Below, piece by piece: positions 53,859 to 62,162 of a stretch of 64,000 bases of DNA. Below the pieces are notes generated by a model. It worked only from the letters and a program-made list of their open reading frames with translations. It ran no database searches and was not told the origin of the DNA. This DNA comes from Halohasta litchfieldiae (GTDB lineage Archaea; Halobacteriota; Halobacteria; Halobacteriales; Haloferacaceae). The stretch covers positions 1,798,001 to 1,862,000 of the forward strand of contig NZ_CP024845.1 of assembly GCF_002788215.1 (NCBI RefSeq). The letters are read 5' to 3'. Position 1 is the first letter of the stretch, and every line of letters begins with the position of its first letter. The position numbers were made by a program, and so were the translations under genes.

Positions 53859-55037
53859 TTAGACGTGGTCTTGGACGATTTCGAGCGTGTCTTCGCGGTC
53901 GTCCCAGTCGACAAAGACGGCGACCGAGGTCGCGCTGGTGATGACGTCCTGAATGTTGATACCGGCGTCCGCAATCGGGGTGAGGACTTCCTGGATGACA
54001 CCTGGCTGATTCGGGAGTTCGCCGCCAGTGACGCGGATGACTGCGATGCCGTCTTCGACAGTGACACTCGACAGCGTCGTGCCGCTGACGACCTCCTCGT
54101 GGAGGAGTGCCTCGGCCTTCTGGGCGAGGTCTTCGTTGGTGTAGAACGTGATCGAGTCCATCCCGCTTGCGACCGCATCGATATTGATGTCCGCGGCGCG
54201 GAGTGCTTGGGAGAGATCAGCCAAGATACCGGGGCTGTTGCGGATCGCCCGACCAGCGACCGTCAGACAGGCCAACTGCTGTTCCTGCATATCGATGAGG
54301 TTCTCGAACTGGCCTTCGATCTGGGTACCGCCGCTCAGCAGGTCACCGTGCTGGTAGTGGACGACTCGAACCCCGAGATGTTCGCCTTTGTAGGACAACG
54401 CACTTGGCGCGACAACCTCCGCACCCCTAAAGGAGAGATTTCGGAGTTCGTCGACCGAGATCCGACCCACGTTGCGGGCCCCTTCGACGACCCGTGGATC
54501 GCCGGTCATGACACCCTCGACGTCAGTGACGATGACGACTTCGTCGGCGTTCATGTAGTTACCGAGCATGACGGCGGTCGTATCCGAGCCACCGCGGCCG
54601 AGGGTCGTGATGTCACCCTCGATATTCTGTGCGAGAAAGCCCGTGATGACCGGAACGACGCCGTCGAGTTCGCCAGCGAGGTGTGCGGCGCGGCGTTTGG
54701 TTTCCTCGACGTCGACCTCGCCCAGATCGTTGGTGATGATCGGCCACTCGTCGCTGCCGGGTTCGAGGAACAGGGCGTCGACGCCGCGGGCGGTGAGTGC
54801 GGCTTTGAGCATGCGGACGCTGGTTCGCTCGCCCATCGAGACGATTTCGGCGCGGTCGGCGTCCGAGGCTTCGAAGTTGATCTCGTCGAGCAGTTCGTCG
54901 GTCGTCGAGCCCATCGCGCTGGCCACGACCGCGATCTGATGGCCCGCCTCAACGGCGGCGGCGATTGAGTCCGCAGCGCGGTTGATCCGGTCGCCGCTCC
55001 CCAAACTCGTTCCGCCGAACTTGGCGACGACTCTCAT
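53859..55037 (-). CDS. lysC: Aspartate kinase
   Basis: A 392-residue kinase that phosphorylates aspartate, the first step to lysine, threonine and methionine. It starts VVAKFGGTSLGSGDRI, has DEINFEASDADRAEIVSMGERTSVRML, GRGGSDTTAVMLG (about residues 147-159), and two C-terminal ACT domains (about 255-390) that usually carry feedback inhibition. Homoserine from this branch also feeds the metX/metY genes of the window. Its operon context is single-gene. Confidence 0.95.
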   Translation of the reverse strand: MRVVAKFGGTSLGSGDRINRAADSIAAAVEAGHQIAVVASAMGSTTDELLDEINFEASDADRAEIVSMGERTSVRMLKAALTARGVDALFLEPGSDEWPIITNDLGEVDVEETKRRAAHLAGELDGVVPVITGFLAQNIEGDITTLGRGGSDTTAVMLGNYMNADEVVIVTDVEGVMTGDPRVVEGARNVGRISVDELRNLSFRGAEVVAPSALSYKGEHLGVRVVHYQHGDLLSGGTQIEGQFENLIDMQEQQLACLTVAGRAIRNSPGILADLSQALRAADINIDAVASGMDSITFYTNEDLAQKAEALLHEEVVSGTTLSSVTVEDGIAVIRVTGGELPNQPGVIQEVLTPIADAGINIQDVITSATSVAVFVDWDDREDTLEIVQDHV

Positions 55038-55247
55038 TAGACCGCCCTCCGGAATCGCGGTACGTCACTGAGACAGCCACATGTGAATCGCATGTCGTCG
55101 GTAAACATGGACGGTCCTAACATGGGGACCTGCATAACGTTGTTCACTTCTGGAAGGGTTGCAGAATCGAGATATTGAACCGGGAGTAAATAAGCAACGA
55201 AACAGTCGACCAAGGGGCAGCGGCCTCATCGTCGGTTTCGGTACTGA

Positions 55248-55883
55248 TCAGGAGTCGCCCCAGCCGTCGGGGACTTCGATCACGTAGCGGCCGTCTTCGC
55301 GGAGCGAGATGATGTACTCGTCGCGGTCGTAGAGCTCCATCAGGTTCAGTTCGTACTGGCCGGGACTGACGATCCGAATGGACTCGAATTGGTCGTTGAG
55401 TTCCTTTCGGAGCTGATCAAGACTCGATCCGTCCTCGGCGGCCTCGGGACTGCTCTCGGCGGCTGGCTCCGTCCCGGCTGGCTGGGAGTCTGGAGTCGAC
55501 TCCTCGTCGTCGGACTGTGGCCCCATCGAACCAGCAGCAGTTACCTCTTGGTCGGTAACGACATCCGACCGCGCCGTCGACTGAGCGGGGGCTTCGGTCG
55601 AAGAATCGAGGGGCTGATCGGCTGTCGCGTCGGTATCACTCTCGACCCCCTCGGTTTCGGGTGGAGATTGGGTCGACGAGGGTGAGTTGGTGGTTGGTGG
55701 GGTACTCGACGATGAGTCAGTGGTCGGTGGGGGACTCGTTGATTGGTCGGTGGCTGATTGGCTCTCGGTTTGGCCGGCGGGTTTGAACTGGAACTTGTTG
55801 CCGCCACAGTCAGGGCAGCCGGAAAGCATCTCTTTGGAGCCGTCGGGGAACGTATGCCCGCAGTTGGTACACTGGTGTGGCAT
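55248..55883 (-). CDS. oapC: OapC-type zinc-ribbon protein of the origin cluster
   Basis: A 211-residue protein: an N-terminal zinc-ribbon (CTNCGHTF...CPDCGGNKF, residues 5-30), a long low-complexity Ser/Thr/Pro/acid-rich linker (about 35-150), and a C-terminal conserved block (LDQLRKELNDQFESIRIVSPGQYELNL ... DGRYVIEVPDGWG). It is the third of the oapA-oapB-oapC cluster that lies beside oriC1 in haloarchaea. Its function is unknown; a role with RNA or DNA is plausible. It starts six bases after oapB ends. Confidence 0.8.
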   Translation of the reverse strand: MPHQCTNCGHTFPDGSKEMLSGCPDCGGNKFQFKPAGQTESQSATDQSTSPPPTTDSSSSTPPTTNSPSSTQSPPETEGVESDTDATADQPLDSSTEAPAQSTARSDVVTDQEVTAAGSMGPQSDDEESTPDSQPAGTEPAAESSPEAAEDGSSLDQLRKELNDQFESIRIVSPGQYELNLMELYDRDEYIISLREDGRYVIEVPDGWGDS

Positions 55884-55889
55884 AGAGAA

Positions 55890-56279
55890 CTATTTCCGGG
55901 AGACCAGCGCGCTGATGAGCTGTTCGTCCTTGTGGAGCGTTTCGATCTGGTTGGCTGGCCCAATGACCGTGAGCTTCTTGGTCGACTCCCGGCCCATGAG
56001 TTTGTCCAAAAAGCTCTGGTCGGCGGCCTCGGCTCGTGGATAGCTCTCGATCTCGATGCCCGAGAAATCGTCGGGGCTGATCTCGGTCATCGTCACCTCG
56101 ATGAGTTTTGATTCTTCATCGGGTGACAGTCCCTCTTCGAGGATAACGATGTTTCCCTCGCGGACCCCATCGAGAATCAGGCGGATCTTCTCCATGCTGC
56201 GGAGCCCGGCCATTCGGGAGCCGCTGATCAGGTCGATCTGGACACCACTGTCCGAATCGCTGGGTGTTGTTTCGGGCAT
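55890..56279 (-). CDS. oapB: OapB-type protein (DUF2073)
   Basis: A 129-residue conserved haloarchaeal protein (IDLISGSRMAGLRSMEKIRLILDGVREGNIVILEEGLSPDEESKLIEV). DUF2073 proteins are found almost always next to the Era-like GTPase and the zinc-ribbon protein near oriC1. The start overlaps the GTPase stop by one base (TAATG). The role is unknown. Confidence 0.85.
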   Translation of the reverse strand: MPETTPSDSDSGVQIDLISGSRMAGLRSMEKIRLILDGVREGNIVILEEGLSPDEESKLIEVTMTEISPDDFSGIEIESYPRAEAADQSFLDKLMGRESTKKLTVIGPANQIETLHKDEQLISALVSRK

Positions 56280-56920
56280 TATGCGAAGTACTCCGCGATT
56301 TTGTCGTACACTTCGTCCATGTTGTTCCCCTCCAGTGCCGACAGCGGCACCGTCTCGTGGTCGGGGAACGCGTCGGCAACGCGCTGGACGTCCGAGTCTT
56401 CGAGATCGGTCTTGTTAGCGAAAATGAGGACGGGGAGTTCCCGGCTCTCGATGATCCCGATCAGCATGGTGTTGACCTGCGTGAAGGGATCGGTCGTCGA
56501 ATCGAGGACGTAGATGACGCCGTCGACGTCCTCCCGGAGCCAGTGCATGGCCTCGGCGACACCCTCGGTGGCCTCTCGGGAGCGACGAATGGCGTCGTCT
56601 TTCTCCATGTCGTGGTCGAGGAACTCCTTGTAGTCGACTTTCGTGGTGACACCCGGTGTGTCGACGATGTCGATAGTGACCGATTTCCCGTTGCGCTCGA
56701 TGTCGACGCCCTCCTTGCGTCGCGCCCGGCGCGTTTCGTGTGGAACGTGGCTTTCAGGCCCGATAGCGTCGCCAGTCCAGTCGCGTGCAATACGGTTCGC
56801 AAGAGTCGTCTTTCCGGCGTTTGGCGGTCCGTAGATGCCGATTCGCTTCGGCTCCTCGGTGGCAAACAGCCGGTCGGTGACCCGTGAAACGCTGTCTTTG
56901 AGACTTGTAATCAGACCCAT
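56279..56920 (-). CDS. oapA: OapA-type Era-like GTPase
   Basis: A 213-residue GTPase: G1 GIYGPPNAGKTTLANR (about residues 24-39), switch region, G3 DTPG (IDIVDTPGVTTKVD), and G4 NKTD (FANKTDLEDS). It is the first gene of the oapA-oapB-oapC operon transcribed away from the origin. Starts at 56920 or 56923 (two tandem Met) are both possible. A role in chromosome or ribosome-related functions is guessed by others; unknown. Confidence 0.88.
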   Translation of the reverse strand: MGLITSLKDSVSRVTDRLFATEEPKRIGIYGPPNAGKTTLANRIARDWTGDAIGPESHVPHETRRARRKEGVDIERNGKSVTIDIVDTPGVTTKVDYKEFLDHDMEKDDAIRRSREATEGVAEAMHWLREDVDGVIYVLDSTTDPFTQVNTMLIGIIESRELPVLIFANKTDLEDSDVQRVADAFPDHETVPLSALEGNNMDEVYDKIAEYFA

Positions 56921-57419
56921 CATGTGAGCTCCCGCACCCCCCGCGTCGCGCGTACAGAGGAGCGTATGCACCATCTTGACCACCGGGCACACTTAAGCAC
57001 TGCGTCAGACACAGGGGAGGGTACCACGTTGTTACGGTGGCTACCGACTGTTTTTCGGCGGTTCAACGACTTTTATCGACTGGAATTGACTGTTGGCAAA
57101 CGTCGACTGTCACGAAACACTGGCTACTGTACTGGACGGCAGCTAAATCGAACTAGCAGGTAAGTCATGGGTGGCAGTAGCAGGCAGGTCATGAATGGCA
57201 GGACCCGAATAGTCGGCGGTGAGAGGTGGACGGTTGGTCGACGGAACTGTTGGAGTCGAAGGAACTGAGTAGTGACGGAGTGGATGATGCGAATCGATTG
57301 GTCGGGCAAACATCGGTTGGAGTGGTCAGCCTGACGTGTCGCTTGATCTGGATGATAGCCAGCCGAGTCGGATGAGTCGGATGAGTGAGGGTACCCAGGA
57401 GCCGACACGATCAGACGGC

Positions 57420-57455
57420 CAAGCCCCCCACCCCTTCGTTTCGGGTGGAACCCTC
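57420..57455 (-). promoter_or_regulatory. Origin recognition box, left
   Basis: On the minus strand: GGTTCCACCCGAAACGAAGG then GGTGGGGGGCTT. It has the TTCCA-GAAAC core and the halophile-type G string that Orc1/Cdc6 proteins bind. Confidence 0.8.
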
Positions 57456-57642
57456 CAACAGTGTGTCTACAGCGGAGCAAAACTGTCGACTAGAAAATTC
57501 CTAGACTAGTCTCTCTTTCATACAACAAACAAAAACAACTAGATAACAGTACTTAGTGCAGTACGGATTTGGTTTCTATGGAAAGGATATAAAGATTTCT
57601 CTCGACTACTAGTAGTTCTCGTACCCACCCCCACCCTCTCGT

Positions 57643-57675
57643 GGAGTTCCAGTGGAAACGAAGGGGTGGGGGGCT
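57643..57675 (+). promoter_or_regulatory. Origin recognition box, right
   Basis: On the plus strand: GGAGTTCCAGTGGAAACGAA then GGGGTGGGGGGCT. It is inverted relative to the left box, about 190 bases away across the AT-rich zone. Confidence 0.8.
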
Positions 57676-57814
57676 AGACAGTTCGTGTGGCCCAACCGAC
57701 ACAAACGAATCGACCCAACATACCAGTCAACCCAACACACCAGTCGACAGTTGGCAGTTACACTGACCGACTACTATCTTCATCCGTGTAGAAGACAACC
57801 GTTTTATCGTGTGG

Positions 57815-57831
57815 TTAGGTATCACACCTAA
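57815..57831. promoter_or_regulatory. Inverted repeat over the phosphoesterase start
   Basis: TTAGGT-ATCAC-ACCTAA is a perfect 6-bp inverted repeat whose last base is the A of the ATG at 57831. A TTTTATC box at 57802-57808 places the start of transcription inside it. It may be an operator or just a start-site hairpin. Confidence 0.35.
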
Positions 57832-59189
57832 TGGCAGATGATGTCGACCGAGTCTACTACGTCATCAGCGATCTCCACATCGGCGGCGACGAGCAGTTAG
57901 AGGAGGTCGACTTCCTCGATGAGCTACTCAGGTTTCTCAGGGAGTTGGAATCGACCGACGAGAAGGCCGAGCTCCTGATCAACGGTGACGCATTCGGTCT
58001 CTGGGAGTTCACCACTGCTGACGGAATCGCCAAGTTCGATATCCTCGAAGCAAGCTATCCCGAACTGTTCGACCAGCTCCGGTCGACCGGCCAGAACATC
58101 CAGATAACCCTCCTCCCGGGCAACCACGACCACGAACTCGCAGCCTACGATGCGTACGTCGACCGCCTTGCCGAGTACAACGTCGACCTCGTTCAGGACC
58201 AGTCGCTCGAACGCCGAGTCGGCGACCGCGTCATCCATTTCGAACATGGCCACCAGCAGGACCCCAATAACCGCATCGAAGACTGGGGCAACCCTCACGC
58301 CACACCGCTGGGCTACTACTACAACACCCTCATCACGAGCCGCGCGGGGAAGCTCTCCGACCGGGGGCGCTACAACTGGCTGAAAGACGTTCAGGCAGTC
58401 ACACCCACCGAGCGGATGCCGGTGTGGCTCATCTCGAAATACTTCTACCGGGAGATGAACCCCGTCCTCCGCTACTCGCTTGTCCCCTTCCTCCTGCTGT
58501 TCAATATCAGCGCCATCCTCGCCCTCGTTGCGGGACTCGATCTCGTCGGCATCTGGTCGCTCCCGGTCGACCGAACAGCGGCGTTTCTCGCCCAGTTCGG
58601 CAGGGCTGGAGACGTCGCTTGGTTCCTGCTGTCGATCAATGTCATTGTTACCGGGCTGCTGTTGTTGGTTGGCATCCCACTCTACTTCATTCGGCGAGAC
58701 GTGAGACAGACGATCAACCGGTTCGGCGTCTTCGAGACGGCGCTCACTGTCGACGCCGAGGCTCCATACGAAACGGCCGCCCGCGAGATCTTCGACGACA
58801 ACCCCGACACCGCCATCTTCTGCTATGGCCACACTCACCGCCCCTCATTGCAGGGCGTCGACGGCGGCCTGCTGGTCAACACGGGAACGTGGCTCAAGCG
58901 ACTCCACCGCCGCGACGGGATCATCGGCATCCTCCCGCCCGTGTTCTACCCGTCCTACCAACTGGCGACGGTCCGTATTGCAGCCGAACCCGAGGGGGTG
59001 GCCGTGGAGTTCGAGTCGATCCGAAAACCCAGCCCGGCGACCGAGGAACTCACGCTCACTGAGCGACTGTTCACTGTCGGCCGCGAGCCCGACGCCGATC
59101 TCCCCGACCGACGACTCGTCCCCGACCAGTCGACGGCCGATCCGGCGGCCACTTCCCCACCCACACCGTCAGCCGACCGGACCGATTAA
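57831..59189 (+). CDS. Membrane-anchored calcineurin-like phosphoesterase
   Basis: A 452-residue protein with metal-binding motifs of the calcineurin superfamily: SDLHIGGDE (residues 13-21), NGDAFGLWEF (about 50-59), LPGNHDHEL (about 94-102), FEHGHQQDP, and a far C-terminal YGHTHRPSL. Two hydrophobic segments (VPFLLLFNISAILALVAGLDLVG; WFLLSINVIVTGLLLLVGIPL) interrupt the domain at about 220-285, so it is membrane-bound. It lies between the origin and orc1, where in other haloarchaea orc1 is usually nearer the origin. The substrate is unknown. Confidence 0.85.
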   Translation: MADDVDRVYYVISDLHIGGDEQLEEVDFLDELLRFLRELESTDEKAELLINGDAFGLWEFTTADGIAKFDILEASYPELFDQLRSTGQNIQITLLPGNHDHELAAYDAYVDRLAEYNVDLVQDQSLERRVGDRVIHFEHGHQQDPNNRIEDWGNPHATPLGYYYNTLITSRAGKLSDRGRYNWLKDVQAVTPTERMPVWLISKYFYREMNPVLRYSLVPFLLLFNISAILALVAGLDLVGIWSLPVDRTAAFLAQFGRAGDVAWFLLSINVIVTGLLLLVGIPLYFIRRDVRQTINRFGVFETALTVDAEAPYETAAREIFDDNPDTAIFCYGHTHRPSLQGVDGGLLVNTGTWLKRLHRRDGIIGILPPVFYPSYQLATVRIAAEPEGVAVEFESIRKPSPATEELTLTERLFTVGREPDADLPDRRLVPDQSTADPAATSPPTPSADRTD

Positions 59190-59334
59190 CAGCCGGCTGG
59201 ATCGAAGGGAGAACGTTTTTGTATTCGCTCTTCCTCTGCTTCGTCTGCATCACCTGGATACAGTGTTGCCGCCCTTTCGGATGGAACTCCCCGCTTACGG
59301 TCCCCTCCGTTCGGTTTGGGCGGCACGCGCCACA

Positions 59335-59361
59335 GGTTCCACTTGAAACAGAGGGGGTAGT
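59335..59361 (+). promoter_or_regulatory. Origin recognition box at the orc1 start
   Basis: GGTTCCACTTGAAACAGAGG then GGGTAGT, sharing the TTCCA-NNN-GAAAC core with the origin boxes. It ends at the base before the orc1 ATG. Orc1 could thus repress its own gene or load here. Confidence 0.75.
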
Positions 59362-60951
59362 ATGACGAAGGATAACACAGACTCGGAGACCGAGTCCGCC
59401 GACGACGCCACAGCAGACGATTCGACAGCCGCCAGAGACCGCTCTGCCACGTCGACGAATCTCGATTTCGATTCGATGTTCGAGGAGTCGAGCGATGAGA
59501 GCCAAGGGCTGTTCGATGACCTGTTGTCGAGCGAGCCGATCTTCGAGAACAAAGAGGTGCTCCGCCCCTCGTATACCCCCCACGAACTCCCACACCGAAA
59601 CGACCAGATCAACCAGATGGCGACGATCCTCGTTTCGGCGCTCCGGGGCGATACGCCATCGAATATCCTTATTTACGGGAAAACGGGGACCGGAAAAACA
59701 GCCAGCGCGAAGTTCGTGAGCCAAGAACTCGAATCGACCTCCCAGAAGTACGACGTTCCCTGTGAGGTCGAGTATATCAACTGCGAGGTGACAGACACAC
59801 AGTATCGTGTCCTCGCTCAACTCGCAAACAAATTCATCGAGAAAAACGAGGCCCGGATCGAGTCGAAAATCGAGACACTGAACGAGGTTCGCGAGCGGCT
59901 TCAGTCGACCGAGTCCGATGAGTTGATCGACGCGGCCGAGCCGACGGCTCCCAACGCTGACGACGCTGACGACGAGGAGATCAGGTCGCTGGCCGAGGAG
60001 TACGATTCGGTCGAGGCGGTCGACGCCGAAATCGAGTCACTGACTGCCGATCTCGACGAGATCGATCCCGTCCCGATGACGGGCTGGCCTACTGACCGGG
60101 TGTACTCCACGTTTTTCGACGCCGTCGACTACCACGAGCGGGTAGTCGTCATTATGCTCGACGAGATCGACAAACTCGTTGAGAAAAGCGGCGACGACAC
60201 CCTCTACAATCTGTCGCGGATGAACTCCGAACTCACCAACTCTCGGATCTCCATCATGGGGATCTCGAACGACCTCAAATTCACTGACTTCCTCGATCCC
60301 CGTGTCAAATCCTCGCTTGGCGAAGAGGAGATCGTCTTTCCACCGTACGACGCCACCCAACTCCGGGATATCCTCCAACACCGTGCGGATGTCGCGTTTA
60401 AATCCGAAGCCCTGACCTCGGATGTCATCCCGCTGTGTGCGGCCTTTGCCGCACAGGAACACGGTGACGCTCGCCGCGCACTGGATCTGCTCCGGACTGC
60501 CGGCGAACTCGCCGAGCGGAGTCAGGCCGATCTGATCGAGGAGACTCATGTCCGGCAGGCCCAAGACAAGATCGAACTGGATCGGGTCGTCGAGGTCGTC
60601 CGCACCCTTCCGACCCAAAGCAAGATCGTCCTCTTTTCGATCATCCTCCTTGAAAAGAATGGGGTCCATAACATCAACACCGGCGAGGTGTTCAACATCT
60701 ACAAGCGGCTCTGCGAGGAGATCGATGCCGACGTACTCACCCAGCGTCGTGTCACCGACCTCATCAGCGAACTCGACATGCTCGGCATCGTCAACGCGGT
60801 CGTCGTTTCGAAAGGTCGCTACGGGCGAACAAAGGAGATGAACCTCTCGGTCCCAATCGACGAGACCGAGGCCGTTCTCCTCTCGGACTCTCGGCTCGGC
60901 GACATCGATAACGTCCAGCCGTTCGTCCAGGCCCGGTTCGACAACGACTAA
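59362..60951 (+). CDS. orc1: Orc1/Cdc6 replication initiator
   Basis: A 529-residue AAA+ initiator that binds origin boxes and loads the MCM helicase. It has an acidic N-terminus (about 70 residues), Walker A YGKTGTGKTASAK (about residues 108-120), a long acidic insertion (about 176-235), Walker B VIMLDEIDKL (about 260-269), sensor NDLKFTDFLDPRVKSSL, and a C-terminal winged helix (about 410-520). It overlaps the convergent signal peptidase stop by a few bases. The location beside oriC1 marks it as the oriC1-type initiator. Confidence 0.96.
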   Translation: MTKDNTDSETESADDATADDSTAARDRSATSTNLDFDSMFEESSDESQGLFDDLLSSEPIFENKEVLRPSYTPHELPHRNDQINQMATILVSALRGDTPSNILIYGKTGTGKTASAKFVSQELESTSQKYDVPCEVEYINCEVTDTQYRVLAQLANKFIEKNEARIESKIETLNEVRERLQSTESDELIDAAEPTAPNADDADDEEIRSLAEEYDSVEAVDAEIESLTADLDEIDPVPMTGWPTDRVYSTFFDAVDYHERVVVIMLDEIDKLVEKSGDDTLYNLSRMNSELTNSRISIMGISNDLKFTDFLDPRVKSSLGEEEIVFPPYDATQLRDILQHRADVAFKSEALTSDVIPLCAAFAAQEHGDARRALDLLRTAGELAERSQADLIEETHVRQAQDKIELDRVVEVVRTLPTQSKIVLFSIILLEKNGVHNINTGEVFNIYKRLCEEIDADVLTQRRVTDLISELDMLGIVNAVVVSKGRYGRTKEMNLSVPIDETEAVLLSDSRLGDIDNVQPFVQARFDND

Positions 60952-61901
60952 TTTTCCCAGATCTGCCGTCGACCGATTGCGTACGCCGTACTGGCACCAA
61001 CCGCGCTGATTCCTGCAGGGAAGAGCGGACCGAAACTCGCCGCCCCGGTCAGCGCAAGCCGGATGTAGCCGACGTGGGGAAGCCGAACTTGGGCAATACC
61101 GGTAACCCACTCCGGTCTGACGACTGGCGCGATACCGTTTGCCTGGTCGTACTGACTGTTGCTCGCGTTGTTGTCGCCTTTCGTAATGTACCCTGCGTGG
61201 GGGGCCGGACAGTGGGTGAGTTCGGCACAGTTATCCGCCGAGACGTACGCCGGATTCGCTCGGTCGTACCAGTTTTCGTTATCCTCGACGTAAAAGTGTG
61301 CGCGATGGATGATCGGTGGCCCGAACGAGCTCGGATCGTCGTAAACGACCACACTCCCGGGCTGATTGAACGATTCGTGTTCGCCATCGCTAACCGAGGC
61401 CGCCGTCACAACCCCTTTTCGGTCGGCCTCCTCGGCTGCAAACCGCCCTGGTTCGCTGACGACAATCAGATCATACTGGTTGATGTTCGGCTCCATACTC
61501 TCGCTTTCGACCGCAACCATCGGTGGCCAGACGCCGCTGATGCCGAACAACACCAGTCCGATCAGGAGGACGATACCGCCACTGATGAGTACCTCACGAA
61601 GTAACAATAGCGGTCCATCTCTGGCCGTTCGGAACCGTCTCCACAGCGATTCGGATTCTTGAGACGCGGTATGTGACTGAAAGTTCCCGGTTGCTTGCTG
61701 CTCGTCAGTGACTCTCTGGTCGTCGTCTCGGAGATGGTCGGTCGACTCGGCGCGGCCGTTCTCGGCGGATCGGTCGTCGATTTCGGCAGACGACTCTTGG
61801 GTGGATCCCTCGTTGGACTCTTGAGCGGGTTTCCCGCTGGAATCTTGAGCGGACTCCCCGCTGTCCTCGTCGCCCGGCGACCGACGATCCCCTGGACTCA
61901 T
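60948..61901 (-). CDS. sec11: Signal peptidase I (Sec11 type)
   Basis: A 317-residue membrane peptidase that removes Sec signal peptides on the outer face. Residues 1-85 are an acidic, low-complexity extension, then a membrane segment (about 104-123), the catalytic serine S135 in VESESMEPN, the second-site histidine in IIHRAHFYVED (Sec11 type), and KGDNNASNSQYD with the Asp. C-terminal hydrophobic helices follow. It is convergent with orc1 and divergent from the PolD small-subunit gene. Confidence 0.9.
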   Translation of the reverse strand: MSPGDRRSPGDEDSGESAQDSSGKPAQESNEGSTQESSAEIDDRSAENGRAESTDHLRDDDQRVTDEQQATGNFQSHTASQESESLWRRFRTARDGPLLLLREVLISGGIVLLIGLVLFGISGVWPPMVAVESESMEPNINQYDLIVVSEPGRFAAEEADRKGVVTAASVSDGEHESFNQPGSVVVYDDPSSFGPPIIHRAHFYVEDNENWYDRANPAYVSADNCAELTHCPAPHAGYITKGDNNASNSQYDQANGIAPVVRPEWVTGIAQVRLPHVGYIRLALTGAASFGPLFPAGISAVGASTAYAIGRRQIWEN

Positions 61902-62162
61902 TGTCCTCTCATTCGATAGGCCCGTGTTTGAACCTTCTGGGTAATTTCCCTGCTACGTCTTGTGATTTCGTCCACAGATACTCAGCTTCTGCCTGCGATA
62001 GTGACGGCTTACTCACAAGTACCGGCTGTTTATACGCTCTCTGCGGCTGTTATATTGTTCTTACTGTTCCACACCGTATCCTGTCACGAAACGTTACTCA
62101 CTGCTTTCGGTTCGGGTCAGTGGTTCGGCATGCTTTTGACCGGAGCCATCTCACAACACTTT

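Larger units (their letters stand above)
57420..57675. other. Replication origin (oriC1 type)
   Basis: Two G-rich origin recognition boxes in inverted orientation bound an AT-rich unwinding zone (about 57480-57620) next to oapA and near orc1. This is the layout of the haloarchaeal oriC1. The boxes share TTCCA-NNN-GAAACGAAGGGG followed by TGGGGGGCT. A degenerate third G-rich box, inverted, sits at about 57622-57645. Confidence 0.85.
56921..57830. other. Intergenic region holding the chromosome origin
   Basis: This 910-base stretch between oapA and the membrane phosphoesterase has no credible gene. It has direct repeats: AGCAGGTAAGTCATGGGTGG and AGCAGGCAGGTCATGAATGG starting 24-bp units at 57155-57202, and the 17-bp CGACCCAACATACCAGT and CAACCCAACACACCAGT at 57711-57744. 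Between 57480 and 57620 is an AT-rich zone. The G-rich boxes are listed separately. Confidence 0.75.

Noticed and set aside
55758-56111. Plus-strand frame over oapB/oapC
   Set aside because: Shadow frame opposite two conserved origin-cluster genes.
61962-62162. Longer start for the PolD small subunit
   Set aside because: It would add a hydrophobic segment not expected in this subunit; the GTG at 62163 gives the family start MPLETQSRIVRAL.
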